A stretch of DNA of 64,000 bases from Selenomonadaceae bacterium. Its GTDB lineage: Bacteria; Bacillota; Negativicutes; Selenomonadales; Selenomonadaceae. Location of the stretch: NCBI GenBank assembly GCA_017428215.1, contig JAFRRH010000052.1, forward strand, positions 47,697-111,696. Reading direction: 5' to 3'. The notes below the pieces were generated by a model that was not told the DNA's origin, did not search any database, and worked only from the letters and a program-made list of their open reading frames with translations. This document shows, piece after piece, positions 54,723 to 64,000 of the stretch (within the stretch, counting starts at the first letter, position 1; the number at the start of each line of letters is the position of its first letter). The position numbers and the translations under genes were made by a program.

Positions 54723-55859
54723 TCAGCTCCTAAAACTTTTTAAAATCGCACAAATTTTTCTAACGTCGTCTTCGGTCAATTCGCCGTACATTGGCAAACT
54801 TAAAACTTGCTGTCCGATAACATTAGCGACGGGCAAATTGGCAGGGCTTGACGAATTCAGCTGACGATAGCAAGTGTACTCACTGCAGAGCGGGTGAAAA
54901 TATTTGCGCGTGTAGACGTTGAAATTTTTAAACGCACCGTAAACAAAATCCCGCGAACGCCCAAAAATTTTTTCGTCAATGCGAATCACATAATACTGAT
55001 AGTTCAGCTTAACATTGTCCGCGCAGGTCGGCATAAGCTTAACGCCCTCAACGCTGGCAAGTTCCTCGTTATAAATTTTGTGCAGATTCATTCGCTTATG
55101 TCGTTCGTCCTCAACGTAATTCAACATGATTCGCCCGATAGCCGCCCGCACCTCGTCGAGTTTACCGTTTATGCCGGGCATGACGACTTCTTCCTCGTTC
55201 TTGATACCGAAATTTTTCAGCAGGTCAATTCGTTGCTTAACGTGCTCATCTTTCATGACAAGCGCACCGCCCTCGACCGTGTGATAAAGTTTCGTCGCGT
55301 GAAAACTAAGCATGGAAATATCGCCGAAATTCCCAATGCCGCGTCCGTCAATTTCAACGCCAAATGCGTGCGCCGCGTCGTAGACAACTCGCAAACCGTA
55401 GCGGTCGGCAACGTCTTGAATTTTTTCAACGTCGCAAGGCGTCCCGAATACGTGAACTGCTAAAATTGCCGTCGTGTGTGGCGTTATCATCGATTCGATT
55501 TTGTCAGCGTCAATGTTCATCGTCTCGGCGTCCACGTCGCAGAAAATCGGCGCGATATTATTCCAACTCAAAACGTGAGGCGTTGCGGCAAATGTAAAAG
55601 GCGTCGTGATAACTTCGCCGCTCAACCTTAAACTTTGACACGCAACCATTAGCGCGATTGTTCCGTTATTAAACAGCGACAAGTACGGGACTTTCAAAAA
55701 ATCTTTAAGCTCGCGCTCAAGCATTGTGTGTTGAGGTCCGTTGTTGGTTAGCCATTTTGATTGCCAAATGTCGCGTAATTTCTCCGTGACTTCCTCAATC
55801 GTCGGGAAAACCGGTCGTGTCACGAAAATTATTTTCTCGAAAGGCTCAAGATTTGTCAT
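54723..55859 (-). CDS. DegT/DnrJ/EryC1/StrS family sugar aminotransferase
   Basis: 378 residues. A PLP enzyme that aminates nucleotide-linked keto-sugars. Family segments are WLTNNGPQHTMLERELKDF, FTFAATPHVLSW, VVYDAAHAFGVEIDG and the PLP-lysine segment SFHATKLYHTVEGGAL. The close match to dTDP-4-keto-6-deoxyglucose aminotransferases (VioA/FdtB type) suggests that it uses the dTDP-sugar made from RfbA's product. The ATG at 55859 has AAGGAGACG upstream and overlaps the M48 gene's end. Confidence 0.88.
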   Translation of the reverse strand: MTNLEPFEKIIFVTRPVFPTIEEVTEKLRDIWQSKWLTNNGPQHTMLERELKDFLKVPYLSLFNNGTIALMVACQSLRLSGEVITTPFTFAATPHVLSWNNIAPIFCDVDAETMNIDADKIESMITPHTTAILAVHVFGTPCDVEKIQDVADRYGLRVVYDAAHAFGVEIDGRGIGNFGDISMLSFHATKLYHTVEGGALVMKDEHVKQRIDLLKNFGIKNEEEVVMPGINGKLDEVRAAIGRIMLNYVEDERHKRMNLHKIYNEELASVEGVKLMPTCADNVKLNYQYYVIRIDEKIFGRSRDFVYGAFKNFNVYTRKYFHPLCSEYTCYRQLNSSSPANLPVANVIGQQVLSLPMYGELTEDDVRKICAILKSFRS

Positions 55860-57609
55860 TAGTCGTCTCCTTCTCCTTGCGAATTTTTTCAGCCGCTTTA
55901 GGGTCAATTTTTTCTAAGTAATTCAACGGAACGGCACGAGGATTTTTTTTCGTCAGCTCGTAAACTTTTTGATAACTCGCCTCCGCTTTATCCGTTTGCC
56001 CGCTCTCGTCGAAAATTTCTGCCTGCAACTTGTAAGCAATAGGATTTTTATCGTCGATTGCTAAGGCGCGGTCAATGTCCTCCAATGCAAGCTCCAATTC
56101 GCCGCGCATGTGTCGAACGTCCGCACGATTTAAAAAATTATACAGATTATTAGCGTCTTTATCAACAGCCGCATTCACGTCAGCAAGTGCCCCGTCATAG
56201 TCGCCGCAAATCGCCTTAGCTCGCCCGCGTATCGCTAAACATTCTGCCATATCGTCTTGATTTTTAGCGTGCATAGCTCGTTCAATCTGTTTAAGCGCAA
56301 GTTCGCCCTGCCCGTGATCGTTATAAATGTCAGCGTTAATTCGGAGTTGAGTGGCGGCTTTTATTTTAGCGGCGTCGGCTTCCGCTTTTATCTTAGCCCA
56401 ATAATTTTTTCGTGCCTCGTCCGCCTCGTGAATCCTCTGCCGAATTCGCGGGCTTTCATAGTAATAAGCTTTGGTGACTGCTGTTTGAATTTTATCGCCA
56501 AGATTGTACATGCTCGACAACTCGCGCAATTCCCGATATGCAAATTCATCGTTCAGAAAAACTGTTTGATTGCCCTCGCGTCGAAAATTCCAGCCGTCAA
56601 CCGAATCATAATCATGAAAAGCCTTACTCAATCCGCCCGCAAAATAATAAGCATTAACCGCCGCGCTGTTGGTGTCGTCGCCGATATTCATTGAGTAAAA
56701 AATTTCCAAGCCGTCAATCAGCACTTGATAGGCGCGGTCAACTTTTCTAACTTTGACATGCCCGCCGCCGTAATTCGTCATAAGCTCCGCCATTTTAGCT
56801 TCGCGCCTTTCGGTGTCGGGGTGGTCGCTAAAAGTTTGTTCGCCGGGTTTATCGTGCGCGTCGAATTCCCAAAAATCTCGCGTCTCATATCGAACATAAT
56901 AGCCAAGACGATTCATAGCTGCCGCGCCGCCGCCAGGATTAAAGCCTGCACTCGTCATCAGATAAAAGCCGCCCTCGTCAGCCGCGTATTCGGCAGGCAC
57001 GTTAATATTTTTTGCAATGGAATAATCGACCATAGCAGAAAATTTTCCCCAGTCAATATTGCTACCTGTGCTACGGTCATCGATATTCATTCCAATCATC
57101 AGCGCGCCGAGTTGTTGAGCTACGGCTTGCGCATAACTTTTCGCGGAATGTTGCTCAAGTCCGTGTGTCATCTCGTGGGCAAGGACAGCGGCAATTTGAT
57201 TTTCGTCGCCGTTTAAATTTCTAACCAACCCGCGATTAACGCTAATGTAATTCATCGGATAGCAGGCGGCATTAAATTTTTCGTCGTCGTTGACGCTCCA
57301 CACGAACGGCAGAGAATTTACTTTAAGTTCGTATTGTCCGTTGTTAACGAGCCGCGTCATCACCGAATCGACAAGTTCAACGTCGCGTTTATTTTTATCG
57401 ACGCCGTTTTGCTCCATGTCCTGTTTGCGAACTGCCATTTGCGCATCGACGTTGTTGCCGAGCGCGAGCATTTGGATTAACGTTGATTTGTACGCCGCAA
57501 AAACTCCAAGAGCTTCCGCCGCGATTGCCCAAGCATCAGCCGCCAAAACTTTTGCCGGATTTAAAATCGCCGCGAGCGTTACGAGTATCACGATTAAAAA
57601 TTTTTTCAT
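55846..57609 (-). CDS. Exported M48 family metallopeptidase with TPR repeats
   Basis: 587 residues with a signal peptide ending near VLAAD. The peptidase domain (about 60-300) has [10 protein letters not shown] (zinc ligands and catalytic Glu) and [13 protein letters not shown] (third ligand region). After a helical linker, residues about 435-570 hold tetratricopeptide repeats ([25 protein letters not shown]-type units). The BepA/YfgC class of M48-TPR proteins acts in outer-membrane protein quality control, consistent with a diderm envelope. The ATG at 57609 is preferred to the GTG at 57618. Confidence 0.87.
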   Translation of the reverse strand: MKKFLIVILVTLAAILNPAKVLAADAWAIAAEALGVFAAYKSTLIQMLALGNNVDAQMAVRKQDMEQNGVDKNKRDVELVDSVMTRLVNNGQYELKVNSLPFVWSVNDDEKFNAACYPMNYISVNRGLVRNLNGDENQIAAVLAHEMTHGLEQHSAKSYAQAVAQQLGALMIGMNIDDRSTGSNIDWGKFSAMVDYSIAKNINVPAEYAADEGGFYLMTSAGFNPGGGAAAMNRLGYYVRYETRDFWEFDAHDKPGEQTFSDHPDTERREAKMAELMTNYGGGHVKVRKVDRAYQVLIDGLEIFYSMNIGDDTNSAAVNAYYFAGGLSKAFHDYDSVDGWNFRREGNQTVFLNDEFAYRELRELSSMYNLGDKIQTAVTKAYYYESPRIRQRIHEADEARKNYWAKIKAEADAAKIKAATQLRINADIYNDHGQGELALKQIERAMHAKNQDDMAECLAIRGRAKAICGDYDGALADVNAAVDKDANNLYNFLNRADVRHMRGELELALEDIDRALAIDDKNPIAYKLQAEIFDESGQTDKAEASYQKVYELTKKNPRAVPLNYLEKIDPKAAEKIRKEKETTNDKS

Positions 57610-57678
57610 ATCAATCACCGCGCAAATTATATCCTTAATTCATGACAATGCGCAATTCGCCGCTGAAAAATTTTTTTA

Positions 57679-57707
57679 TTGCAAGGTGGGGTTAAATGCT
57701 GTAAAAT
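57679..57707 (+). promoter_or_regulatory. Promoter of ilvD-murB-trpDC
   Basis: TTGCAA (57679-57684) and TAAAAT (57702-57707) with a 17-base spacer, 33 bases before the ilvD ATG. No T-box or leader peptide is visible in the short leader. Confidence 0.65.
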
Positions 57708-57739
57708 CTTTCAGAAATTTTTTTAGGAGGCAACATTTA

Positions 57740-59395
57740 ATGAGAAGTGACATTGTTAAGAAAGGCGCGACACGTTGCGCTCACAGAAGTTTATTCCACG
57801 CTAACGGCTACGGTGTCGAGGAACTTAGTCGCCCGCTAATCGGCGTGTGCAATTCTTTTAACGAAATTATTCCCGGTCATATGCACCTTAAATCTATAAC
57901 CGAAGCGGCAAAATTGGGAGTTGCGGCGGCAGGTGGAACGCCCGTTGAATTCCCTGCTATCGGCGTGTGCGACGGAATTGCAATGGGGCATACGGGCATG
58001 AAATATTCACTGGCGAGCCGCGAACTTATTGCCGACTCAATCGAAGCGGTTGCAATGGCTAGCGGTTTCGACGGACTGATTTTAATTCCGAATTGCGATA
58101 AAGTTGTTCCTGGTATGTTAATGGCGGCGGCGCGTTTAAATATCCCGTCGATAATCGTAAGCGGCGGTCCAATGTTGGCAGGGCGTTTTCACGGCAAAAA
58201 TATAAGTGTCAGTCAAGCGTTCGAGGCGGCGGGCAAATTCGCGGCGGGCAAAATGACTCAAGAGGAAATGACAGACCTTGAGGCGCATGCTTGTCCGAGT
58301 TGTGGTTCCTGCGCGGGATTGTTTACGGCAAATACCATGAATTGCTTAAGTGAGGCGTTGGGTATGGCTTTGCCTGGCAACGGCACAATTCCCGCCGCTT
58401 ATACTGGCGACAGATTTATTCTTGCTAAACGCGCCGGCAAAGTCATAATGGAGCTTATTGAGAAAAATATTTGTCCGCGAGATATTTTGACGCGCAAAGC
58501 TTTTGAGAACGCGATAACCGTTGACATGGGCATTGGCGGCTCGTCGAATACTGTTTTGCATTTAACGGCGATTGCTAACGAGTGCGGCATAAAAATTCCT
58601 GCGACGTTGTTTGATGAAATTTCTGCACGGACGCCATATATTACAAAGCTCAGCCCAGCAGGAACTCATCATATGCAAGACCTCGACGAGGCGGGCGGAA
58701 TTAATGCCGTCATGCACGAGCTTTCTAAGAAAAATTTGCTTAATCTCGACGCGCTAACAGTTACGGGCACTTTAGGCGAACGCATTAAAGACGCGCAGAT
58801 TGAACGCCCCGACGTAATTCACACTGTTGACAATCCCTATCGTGCGACGGGCGGCATTGCAATTTTGCAAGGCAATCTTTGCCCTGATTATGCGGTTGTT
58901 AAGGCGTCGGCTGTTAGCGAAGATATGCTCGTCTACAGAGGCAAGGCAAAATGTTTCGACAGCGAGGAAGCGGCTATTAACGCGATAATGGCTAATGAAA
59001 TTCACGACGGCGACGTTGTTGTTATCCGCTATGAAGGTCCAAAGGGTGGTCCAGGTATGCAGGAAATGTTAAATCCGACGGCGGCTATCACGGGCGCAGG
59101 TTTAAAAGTCGGCTTGATAACAGACGGACGTTTTAGCGGCGCAAGTCAAGGCGCGTGCATAGGTCACATTTCGCCGGAGGCTATGGAAGGCGGCACAATC
59201 GCGCTTATCAAAGACGGCGACAAAATTTTTATTGACATTCCCAATCGCAAGCTTGAACTTGAAGTTAGCGACGAGGAAATTGCTAAACGCCGCGCAGAGT
59301 GGACTAAGCCCGAACCCAAAATTAAAACTGGTTACCTTGCCCGCTACGCTAAACTTACGACTTCCGCCTCAACGGGTGCCGTTTTAAGGAGCTAA
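57740..59395 (+). CDS. ilvD: Dihydroxy-acid dehydratase
   Basis: 551 residues. It dehydrates dihydroxy acids in valine and isoleucine synthesis and carries an Fe-S cluster. Signature segments are [51 protein letters not shown] and [16 protein letters not shown]. The ATG at 57740 has AGGAGG 9 bases upstream; the much longer open frame before it is antisense to the M48 gene. Confidence 0.96.
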   Translation: MRSDIVKKGATRCAHRSLFHANGYGVEELSRPLIGVCNSFNEIIPGHMHLKSITEAAKLGVAAAGGTPVEFPAIGVCDGIAMGHTGMKYSLASRELIADSIEAVAMASGFDGLILIPNCDKVVPGMLMAAARLNIPSIIVSGGPMLAGRFHGKNISVSQAFEAAGKFAAGKMTQEEMTDLEAHACPSCGSCAGLFTANTMNCLSEALGMALPGNGTIPAAYTGDRFILAKRAGKVIMELIEKNICPRDILTRKAFENAITVDMGIGGSSNTVLHLTAIANECGIKIPATLFDEISARTPYITKLSPAGTHHMQDLDEAGGINAVMHELSKKNLLNLDALTVTGTLGERIKDAQIERPDVIHTVDNPYRATGGIAILQGNLCPDYAVVKASAVSEDMLVYRGKAKCFDSEEAAINAIMANEIHDGDVVVIRYEGPKGGPGMQEMLNPTAAITGAGLKVGLITDGRFSGASQGACIGHISPEAMEGGTIALIKDGDKIFIDIPNRKLELEVSDEEIAKRRAEWTKPEPKIKTGYLARYAKLTTSASTGAVLRS

Positions 59396-59399
59396 CTTT

Positions 59400-60320
59400 A
59401 TGCTTTGGGAAGAAACTTTTGGTGCACAGCTTGAGAAATTTTTGCGCAAGGAGCAATTTATATTCCATGCGCCGATGAGTGCTCACACGACATTTAAAAT
59501 CGGTGGCGAAGCGGACGTTTTAATTTTCCCGTCAAACGCGGAGGAAGTCTCGAAAATTTTTAAACTGATTGATATGTTCAGCTTGCCATGTACAATTCTC
59601 GGCAACGGCTCTAATGTTTTGGTTCGCGATAAAGGAATTCGCGGAGTGGTCGTCAAGTTTACGGAAGAATTTTTCGGCGGCATGAAATGCGAAGGTCAAC
59701 GCTTGACTGCCTGCGCGGGAGCTAAACTTAAAGACGTGGCGATTTTTGCGGCTGAGAATGGCTTAACGGGTTTAGAATTTGCTTGCGGCATTCCAGGCAG
59801 TATTGGCGGCGCAATTTTCATGAACGCGGGCGCATATGGCGGCGAAATGAAAAACGTCATTGCGAGCGTCAAGGCAGTCACTCAAGGCGGCGACTTTATC
59901 GAATTCAGCGGCGCAGGTTTGGATTTACATTATCGTCACAGCATTTTTCAAGAAAACGGTTGCGCGATTTGCGAAGTTGAATTGATTCTGCAACGCGGCA
60001 ACATTGACGAGATTAAAAATACAATGGCTGACTTCACGGAGCGGCGCGAGAGTAAACAACCGCTTGATATGCCTAGCGCGGGTTCGACATTTAAAAGACC
60101 TAAAGGACATTTTGCGGGCACGTTGATTGATAAGGCGGGCTTAAAAGGTTTAAAAATCGGCGGCGCAATGGTCTCTGAAAAACACGCGGGCTTTGTAGTA
60201 AATACTGGCGGTGCGACGGCTCAAGACGTGTTGACTTTGATTGAGGAAGTAAAGCGTAGAGTTTATGAGACGCACGGCGTTACCCTTTCGCCGGAAGTCC
60301 GAATTATCGGCGAGGAATAA
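59400..60320 (+). CDS. murB: UDP-N-acetylenolpyruvoylglucosamine reductase
   Basis: 306 residues. An FAD enzyme that finishes UDP-MurNAc for peptidoglycan. Type II MurB features are visible: HTTFKIGGEADVLIFPSN, LGNGSNVLVRDKGIRGVV, GIPGSIGGAIFMNAGAYGGE, YRHSIFQEN and PSAGSTFKRP. It starts 4 bases after ilvD, an unusual operon partner. Confidence 0.95.
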   Translation: MLWEETFGAQLEKFLRKEQFIFHAPMSAHTTFKIGGEADVLIFPSNAEEVSKIFKLIDMFSLPCTILGNGSNVLVRDKGIRGVVVKFTEEFFGGMKCEGQRLTACAGAKLKDVAIFAAENGLTGLEFACGIPGSIGGAIFMNAGAYGGEMKNVIASVKAVTQGGDFIEFSGAGLDLHYRHSIFQENGCAICEVELILQRGNIDEIKNTMADFTERRESKQPLDMPSAGSTFKRPKGHFAGTLIDKAGLKGLKIGGAMVSEKHAGFVVNTGGATAQDVLTLIEEVKRRVYETHGVTLSPEVRIIGEE

Positions 60321-60348
60321 AGTTCTACAGCAGTAAGGAGTTTCAAAG

Positions 60349-61365
60349 ATGATTAAAGAAGCTATCGTTAAAATCGTAAACAAGGAGGATTTGACTTACG
60401 AGGAGGCATTTGCCGTGATGAATGAGATAATGAGCGGCGAAACGACTCCGACTCAGAACGCGGCATTTTTATCTGCGCTGTCGACCAAAAGCGCGGGCGC
60501 GGAGACGACTGACGAAATTGCAGGTTGCGCGGCGGCTATGCGTGCACATGCTACGACGGTCAAAACGGGCATGAAGCTTTTTGAAATCGTCGGGACAGGC
60601 GGCGATAATTCGCACAGCTTTAATATCTCGACGACTTCAGCGATAATTGCGGCGGCGGGCGGCATGAAAGTCGCTAAACATGGCAATCGCGCCGCTTCGT
60701 CTAAATGCGGTGCCGCTGATTGTTTAGAGGCTCTCGGCGTCAACATCAATCAATCGCCCGAAAAATGTGTTGAACTTCTGCGCGAGGTTGGCATATGTTT
60801 TTTCTTCGCGCAAAAATATCATAGCTCAATGAAATACGTCGGCGCGATTCGTCGTGAACTGGGTTTTAGAACTGTTTTTAATATTTTGGGACCGTTGACT
60901 AACCCCGGCAAGCCTTCAATGCAAATTCTCGGCGTCTACGCTGAATATCTCGTTGCACCGCTTGCGCAAGTTCTGATTAATCTTGGAATTAAGCGCGGCA
61001 TGGTCGTTTATGGACGCGATAAACTCGATGAAATCTCTTTGAGTGCGCCAACTTCCATTTGCGAGATTAACGACGGCTGGATTAAAAATTTTGTCATCAC
61101 GCCCGAAGATTTTGGCTTTGCTCGTTGCACACGGGAAGATTTGCGCGGCGGTAATCCAAAAGAGAACGCGGAGATAACTCGTGCAATTCTGTGCGGCGAA
61201 CACGGACATAAACGTAACGCTGTCCTATTGAACGCGGGCGCGGCTCTTTACGTCGGAGGCAAGGCAAATAGTTTTAAAGCGGGCGTCAACTTGGCGGCTG
61301 AACTTATCGACAGCGGCAAGGCTCTCGACACGTTGGAAAGATTTATTGAGGCGTCGCAGTCATGA
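60349..61365 (+). CDS. trpD: Anthranilate phosphoribosyltransferase
   Basis: 338 residues. The second step of tryptophan synthesis from chorismate. [41 protein letters not shown] and [12 protein letters not shown] are diagnostic. AAGGAG lies upstream of the ATG. Its stop overlaps the trpC start. Confidence 0.96.
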   Translation: MIKEAIVKIVNKEDLTYEEAFAVMNEIMSGETTPTQNAAFLSALSTKSAGAETTDEIAGCAAAMRAHATTVKTGMKLFEIVGTGGDNSHSFNISTTSAIIAAAGGMKVAKHGNRAASSKCGAADCLEALGVNINQSPEKCVELLREVGICFFFAQKYHSSMKYVGAIRRELGFRTVFNILGPLTNPGKPSMQILGVYAEYLVAPLAQVLINLGIKRGMVVYGRDKLDEISLSAPTSICEINDGWIKNFVITPEDFGFARCTREDLRGGNPKENAEITRAILCGEHGHKRNAVLLNAGAALYVGGKANSFKAGVNLAAELIDSGKALDTLERFIEASQS

Positions 61366-62141
61366 CGATACTTGAAAAAATCGCTGAACGAACAAAGTTG
61401 CGCGTCGAACGTTATAAAAATAAAATTTCTCTCGACGAAATAAAATCTCAAGCTTTATCCTCGCCGAGAGGAAATTTTTTATTTGAAACTGCGCTTAAAA
61501 AGCCTGACTTGTCTTTTATCTGCGAATGTAAAAAAGCGTCGCCGTCCAAAGGATTAATCGCGCCGAATTTCCCGTATCTCGAAATTGCTAAAGCTTACGA
61601 GGCGGCGGGAGCAGACGCCATATCGGTTTTGACGGAGCCGGAATTTTTTTTGGGCGATGATAAATTTTTAGCTGAAATTGCCGCGCAGGTTTCGATTCCT
61701 TGCCTTAGAAAAGATTTCGTCGTCGATGAATACATGATTTGGCAGGCAAAAGTTTTGGGCGCAAGCGCGATATTGTTAATCTGCGCGATTCTTGACGATA
61801 TTCAGCTGAAAAATTTTATTTCGACGTGCGACGAACTCGGATTGAGCGCGTTGGTTGAGGCTCACGACGAAATTGAGATTAAACGGGCGATTTCGGCGGG
61901 CGCAAGGATTATCGGCGTCAATAATCGCAACCTTAAAGATTTTTCCGTCGATATGGATAACGCTAAAAGACTTCGCGCACTCGTTCCGCCCGAAATTGTT
62001 TTTGTTTCGGAGAGCGGCGTTAAATCTGCCGACGACATTAAAAAAATCCGCGAAATCGGAGCGGGCGCGGTGTTAATCGGAGAAATTTTAATGCGTGCCG
62101 CCGATAAAAAATCAAAACTCGACGAACTCAAAGGAATTTAA
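61362..62141 (+). CDS. trpC: Indole-3-glycerol phosphate synthase
   Basis: 259 residues, a TIM barrel. [56 protein letters not shown] and [11 protein letters not shown] carry the catalytic lysines and glutamates. The ATG overlaps the trpD stop (ATGA). trpE, G, F, B and A are not in the window, so the pathway is split in this genome. Confidence 0.96.
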   Translation: MTILEKIAERTKLRVERYKNKISLDEIKSQALSSPRGNFLFETALKKPDLSFICECKKASPSKGLIAPNFPYLEIAKAYEAAGADAISVLTEPEFFLGDDKFLAEIAAQVSIPCLRKDFVVDEYMIWQAKVLGASAILLICAILDDIQLKNFISTCDELGLSALVEAHDEIEIKRAISAGARIIGVNNRNLKDFSVDMDNAKRLRALVPPEIVFVSESGVKSADDIKKIREIGAGAVLIGEILMRAADKKSKLDELKGI

Positions 62142-62157
62142 CGCTTAAAATAAAAAA

Positions 62158-62192
62158 ATCCCTTGCAGACTTTTGCAGGGGATAATTTTTTA
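62158..62192 (+). terminator. Terminator after trpC
   Basis: ATCCCTTGCA pairs with TGCAGGGGAT (62158-62167 with 62174-62183), followed by AATTTTTTA. Confidence 0.85.
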
Positions 62193-62209
62193 TTTGTTGA
62201 AGGTTTAGC

Positions 62210-62522
62210 TTACATTTCGCCGCGTGAGGCTCGTTCTGCTAAGTCGCTCACGATTTGCGGATAAATTTTGTCCAATTTCCAGCTGTAAAGGACTAAAATA
62301 ACCGCCGCCCAAATTACAAGCACGCTGTAGCAATAAATCGAGACAATCATATCAATTATGCTTTGAGATTGAACGACATCTGCCGCCGTAGAAGAAATAT
62401 AGCCCGCCATCGTCAATAATCCCGTCAAAAGTGCGCTGACTAAACCGCCGCCAATCTTATTTCCGACTGAACCGCAAAAAAAATTGACCTGCGTCCGTTT
62501 TCATGATATTTCGGCGTGCAAA
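62210..62522 (-). pseudogene. C-terminal fragment of a GPH-type sugar transporter
   Basis: In coding sense the frame reads CGSVGNKIGGGLVSALLTG, then about 75 residues with two membrane helices, ending AERASRGEM. This is the last third of a glycoside-pentoside-hexuronide:cation symporter. Before CGS there is a run of eight T (62475-62482). One extra T would join it to YHENGRRSIFF, so a frameshift is present. Homology ends near 62520, where the HNH insert begins. Confidence 0.65.
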
Positions 62523-62553
62523 GTCAATTAAATTCACGAGAGGGCGGTTAATC

Positions 62554-63264
62554 ATGAAGAACTACAGAATGACAGCACGTCAGGCTAAGGCAATTTTTAT
62601 CGCAAATTTCGATTCACTTCCCGAAAAAGTAAAACAAGCTGTCGAATTTACGATTTCCAACTGACGCAAACTGAATATCGAGGAAGCTAAATTTTTTCTA
62701 AGCGATTTTGGCAGATTGCCGAGAAGTCCGCAAGAATCTGATAAAGAAACTCGCCAAAAACTTTCCGACGCAGTTAATATGTCAAAAAAATGCCCCGAAG
62801 TTTGGTTGAGTCTCGAAAATTTGCCTCAAGAAGAGTGACGCGACGTTTTTGGTTACGAAAATTATTACAAAGTCAGCAATTATGGATGCGTAAAAAGTTT
62901 TAAGCGCGGAGTTCCGAAAATTTTTCGTGTTGCGCAAGATAAAGACGGCTATGAATTGGTAAATTTAAGTGGAAACGGTCGCTCAAGAAATGTCGGCGTT
63001 CATGTTTTGGTTGCAGAGGCTTTTATTGACAATCCGAAAGATAAACCGCAAGTTAATCATTACAACGGCGTTAAATTTGATAATTGCATTTGGAATCTCG
63101 AATGGAATACGGCGGCAGAAAATGCTCAATATGCTTTAGAATTTGGACTCACTATTTGGCGACATCCCGAATTTGGAGCTCGTGCATTGGCTAAACAGTT
63201 CAACGTGACAAGAAAAGTTATTGAAAACGTCGTCAAAGGTAAAATTTACAAAAATATTCCCTGA
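62554..63264 (+). pseudogene. HNH homing endonuclease (NUMOD4-HNH) with two in-frame TGA codons
   Basis: A single frame runs from ATG 62554 (GAGGGCGG upstream) to the stop at 63262, broken only by TGA at 62662-62664 and 62836-62838. The second TGA replaces the tryptophan expected in the NUMOD4 start, as in EE(W)RDVFGYENYYKVSNYG. The HNH part is intact: VHVLVAEAFIDNPKDKPQVN, HYNGVKFDN and WNLEWNTAAENAQYA. A C-terminal helix-turn-helix-like segment (ALAKQFNVTRKVIENVVKGK) fits DNA recognition. TGG is used for the other tryptophans. Read as standard code the gene is dead. Confidence 0.7.
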
Positions 63265-63267
63265 ACA

Positions 63268-63456
63268 ACGCGATAAGAGCATGACTGAGCCGACGATTGC
63301 CGGTGAAACGCCCGCATAATCCGTATAAAAGAACGTTAAAATGCCCATTGCGCCTCAAACGACGTTGCAGGACGTATCGCCGAGTCCATAAGCTACTCGC
63401 GTGAACCACGACAGCGGTTGAGCAGTCTGCGCGGCGGATTGAGCAGTTGTTTCCAT
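63268..63456 (-). pseudogene. N-terminal fragment of the GPH-type sugar transporter
   Basis: The start is ATG 63456 with GAGGA upstream. WFTRVAYGLGDTSCNVV, a TGA at 63355-63357, then GAMGILTFFYTDYAGVSP and IVGSVMLLSR match the first helices of GPH symporters. The fragment stops where the HNH gene begins. About 270 middle residues are missing between this piece and the C-terminal fragment, so the locus lost sequence as well as gaining an insert. Confidence 0.65.
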
Positions 63457-63708
63457 AAAAATTTCCTCGTATAATCAAAGTAATAGTTATTAGCATCCCT
63501 CTCCAAGGACGTGATACAATTCAAAAGATGTTGTGGATTAATTTTTATTCCTTCCAAAATATGGCTTATTGGAGATTCTGACCACAGCTCTTCATGTTTA
63601 ACTGATAATAAGTCATATACCGCAAGACGGTTTATCTCGCACGAGGATTCAGTCCAAAGAGTTTTGTGGAACCCAACATCTAATCTTTTTGAAAGGTTTT
63701 GATTTTTT

Positions 63709-63804
63709 ATGATTCTGGTCGGTATTGATGTCGCCAAGGACAAGCACGACTGCTTCATTCAAACATTCTCGTCGTCTTTCAAAGGATTACGAACTAAGCG
63801 TTAA
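63709..63804 (+). pseudogene. N-terminal fragment of an IS110-family transposase
   Basis: MILVGIDVAKDKHDCFIQTF matches the start of IS110 DEDD transposases (the first catalytic Asp lies in GIDVAK). The frame stops at 63804. Shifted-frame remnants (SAKTLIKISHIHTLLKRL) run to about 63862, where the IS5-like end begins. Bases 63457-63708 upstream hold no gene and would be the non-coding left end of the IS110 element. Confidence 0.6.
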
Positions 63805-63875
63805 TTCTGCTAAAACCTTGATTAAGATTTCCCATATTCACACCTTACTTAAGCGTTTATGAACACCGCTTCTAG

Positions 63876-64000
63876 AGCGTGTTGGTAAACTCTAAAGTTG
63901 AATCAAAAGAGCAGATATAATAACAAAATTGAGAAAGCAGACAGCTAATTTGTCATAACGAGTTGCGATATGGCGACGAGTCTTTATCCGCAAGAAAAAG
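63876..64000. mobile_element. IS5-like element, right part outside the window
   Basis: It begins with AGCGTGTTGGTAAAC after a CTAG flank (63872-63875), the same end as in the relic at 38634-38689, and contains the 3' end of a transposase gene pointing out of the window. Confidence 0.75.
63892..64000 (-). CDS. IS5-family transposase, C-terminal end (truncated by window)
   Basis: The last 36 codons on the minus strand read RIKTRRHIATRYDKLAVCFL followed by a hydrophobic tail and TAG. The IATRYDKLAxxFL block is the conserved C-terminus of IS5/IS427-type DDE transposases. The gene starts beyond base 64000, so whether it is intact is unknown. Confidence 0.75.
   Translation of the reverse strand, partial: FFLRIKTRRHIATRYDKLAVCFLNFVIISALLIQL

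Noticed and set aside
54894..55463. 189-codon plus-strand frame opposite the DegT aminotransferase
   Set aside because: Antisense to conserved active-site coding sequence; no start signal or domain.
57290..57739. N-terminal extension of ilvD by 150 codons
   Set aside because: It overlaps the M48 gene on the other strand, while the ATG at 57740 has its own promoter, ribosome-binding site and the family N-terminus.
62554..63264. Genome-wide reading of TGA as tryptophan
   Set aside because: Intact genes here end in TGA with a new gene close by (carboxypeptidase, lipase, esterase, modA), and all conserved tryptophans in them use TGG.
63393..63758. 121-codon minus-strand frame at the right end
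   Set aside because: It runs antisense to the IS110 start and through the transporter N-terminus in another frame, with no coherent domain.

Overview
The window is about 64 kb of a moderate-GC bacterial chromosome, probably from a diderm Firmicute of the class Negativicutes (Selenomonas-like). That placement is inference. It rests on strong AAGGAGG-type ribosome-binding sites with many TTG starts, set beside diderm-type contents: lipoproteins, an RTX-type calcium-binding protein, a WbaP-type sugar-phosphate transferase, RfbA, YajC and rhamnan-type glycan synthesis. TGA is a normal stop codon in the intact genes. I see no tRNA, rRNA or CRISPR array.

Layout. 1-11.1 kb (mostly +): the 3' part of an RTX metallopeptidase-like gene, an acyl-CoA ligase, rfbA, a D,D-carboxypeptidase, a C_GCAxxG family protein, a secreted lipase, a Tat-exported carboxylesterase and a WbaP-like transferase. 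11.1-12.0 kb: a frameshifted relic on the minus strand. 12.0-14.7 kb: the molybdate operon modA-modC-modB behind a Moco riboswitch. 14.8-19.6 kb: a fructose locus (fruK, a stand-alone IIAB, a complete EIIABC) interrupted by two related small secreted proteins, one with a 10-base G tract that puts its best start out of frame.

19.8-29.3 kb is the most unusual part. It is a long minus-strand run: mreB, six tandem paralogous lipoprotein solute-binding proteins whose two lobes appear circularly permuted, one permease, a phospholipase-D/DnaB-helicase fusion, and an ABC ATPase fused to a histidine-kinase-like ATPase domain. The fusion helicase is translationally coupled to the permease and sits inside the transporter operon.

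29.4-41.6 kb is largely housekeeping: rpsF-ssb-rpsR, a PilO-like protein, an unrecognised protein with an IF2-N-like domain, a 3D-domain protein with a structured leader, the run pheC-like-queA-tgt-yajC-5-formyl-THF cycloligase-vanX-like, a flagellin relic next to a 56-bp IS relic, and ligA. 41.7-49.3 kb: a TnpB-only element lying between a good promoter and lysC, then a GT17 glycosyltransferase, a PD-(D/E)XK nuclease coupled to sufS, and thrC. 49.3-57.6 kb (minus): a glycan-assembly run with an M48 peptidase/TPR protein, a DegT aminotransferase, a KAS-III-like synthase and a 1453-residue three-domain glycosyltransferase. 57.7-62.2 kb: ilvD-murB-trpD-trpC. 62.2-64 kb: a decaying mobile-element patch with a broken GPH-type sugar transporter, an HNH endonuclease gene carrying two in-frame TGA codons, an IS110 fragment and the end of an IS5-like element cut by the window edge.
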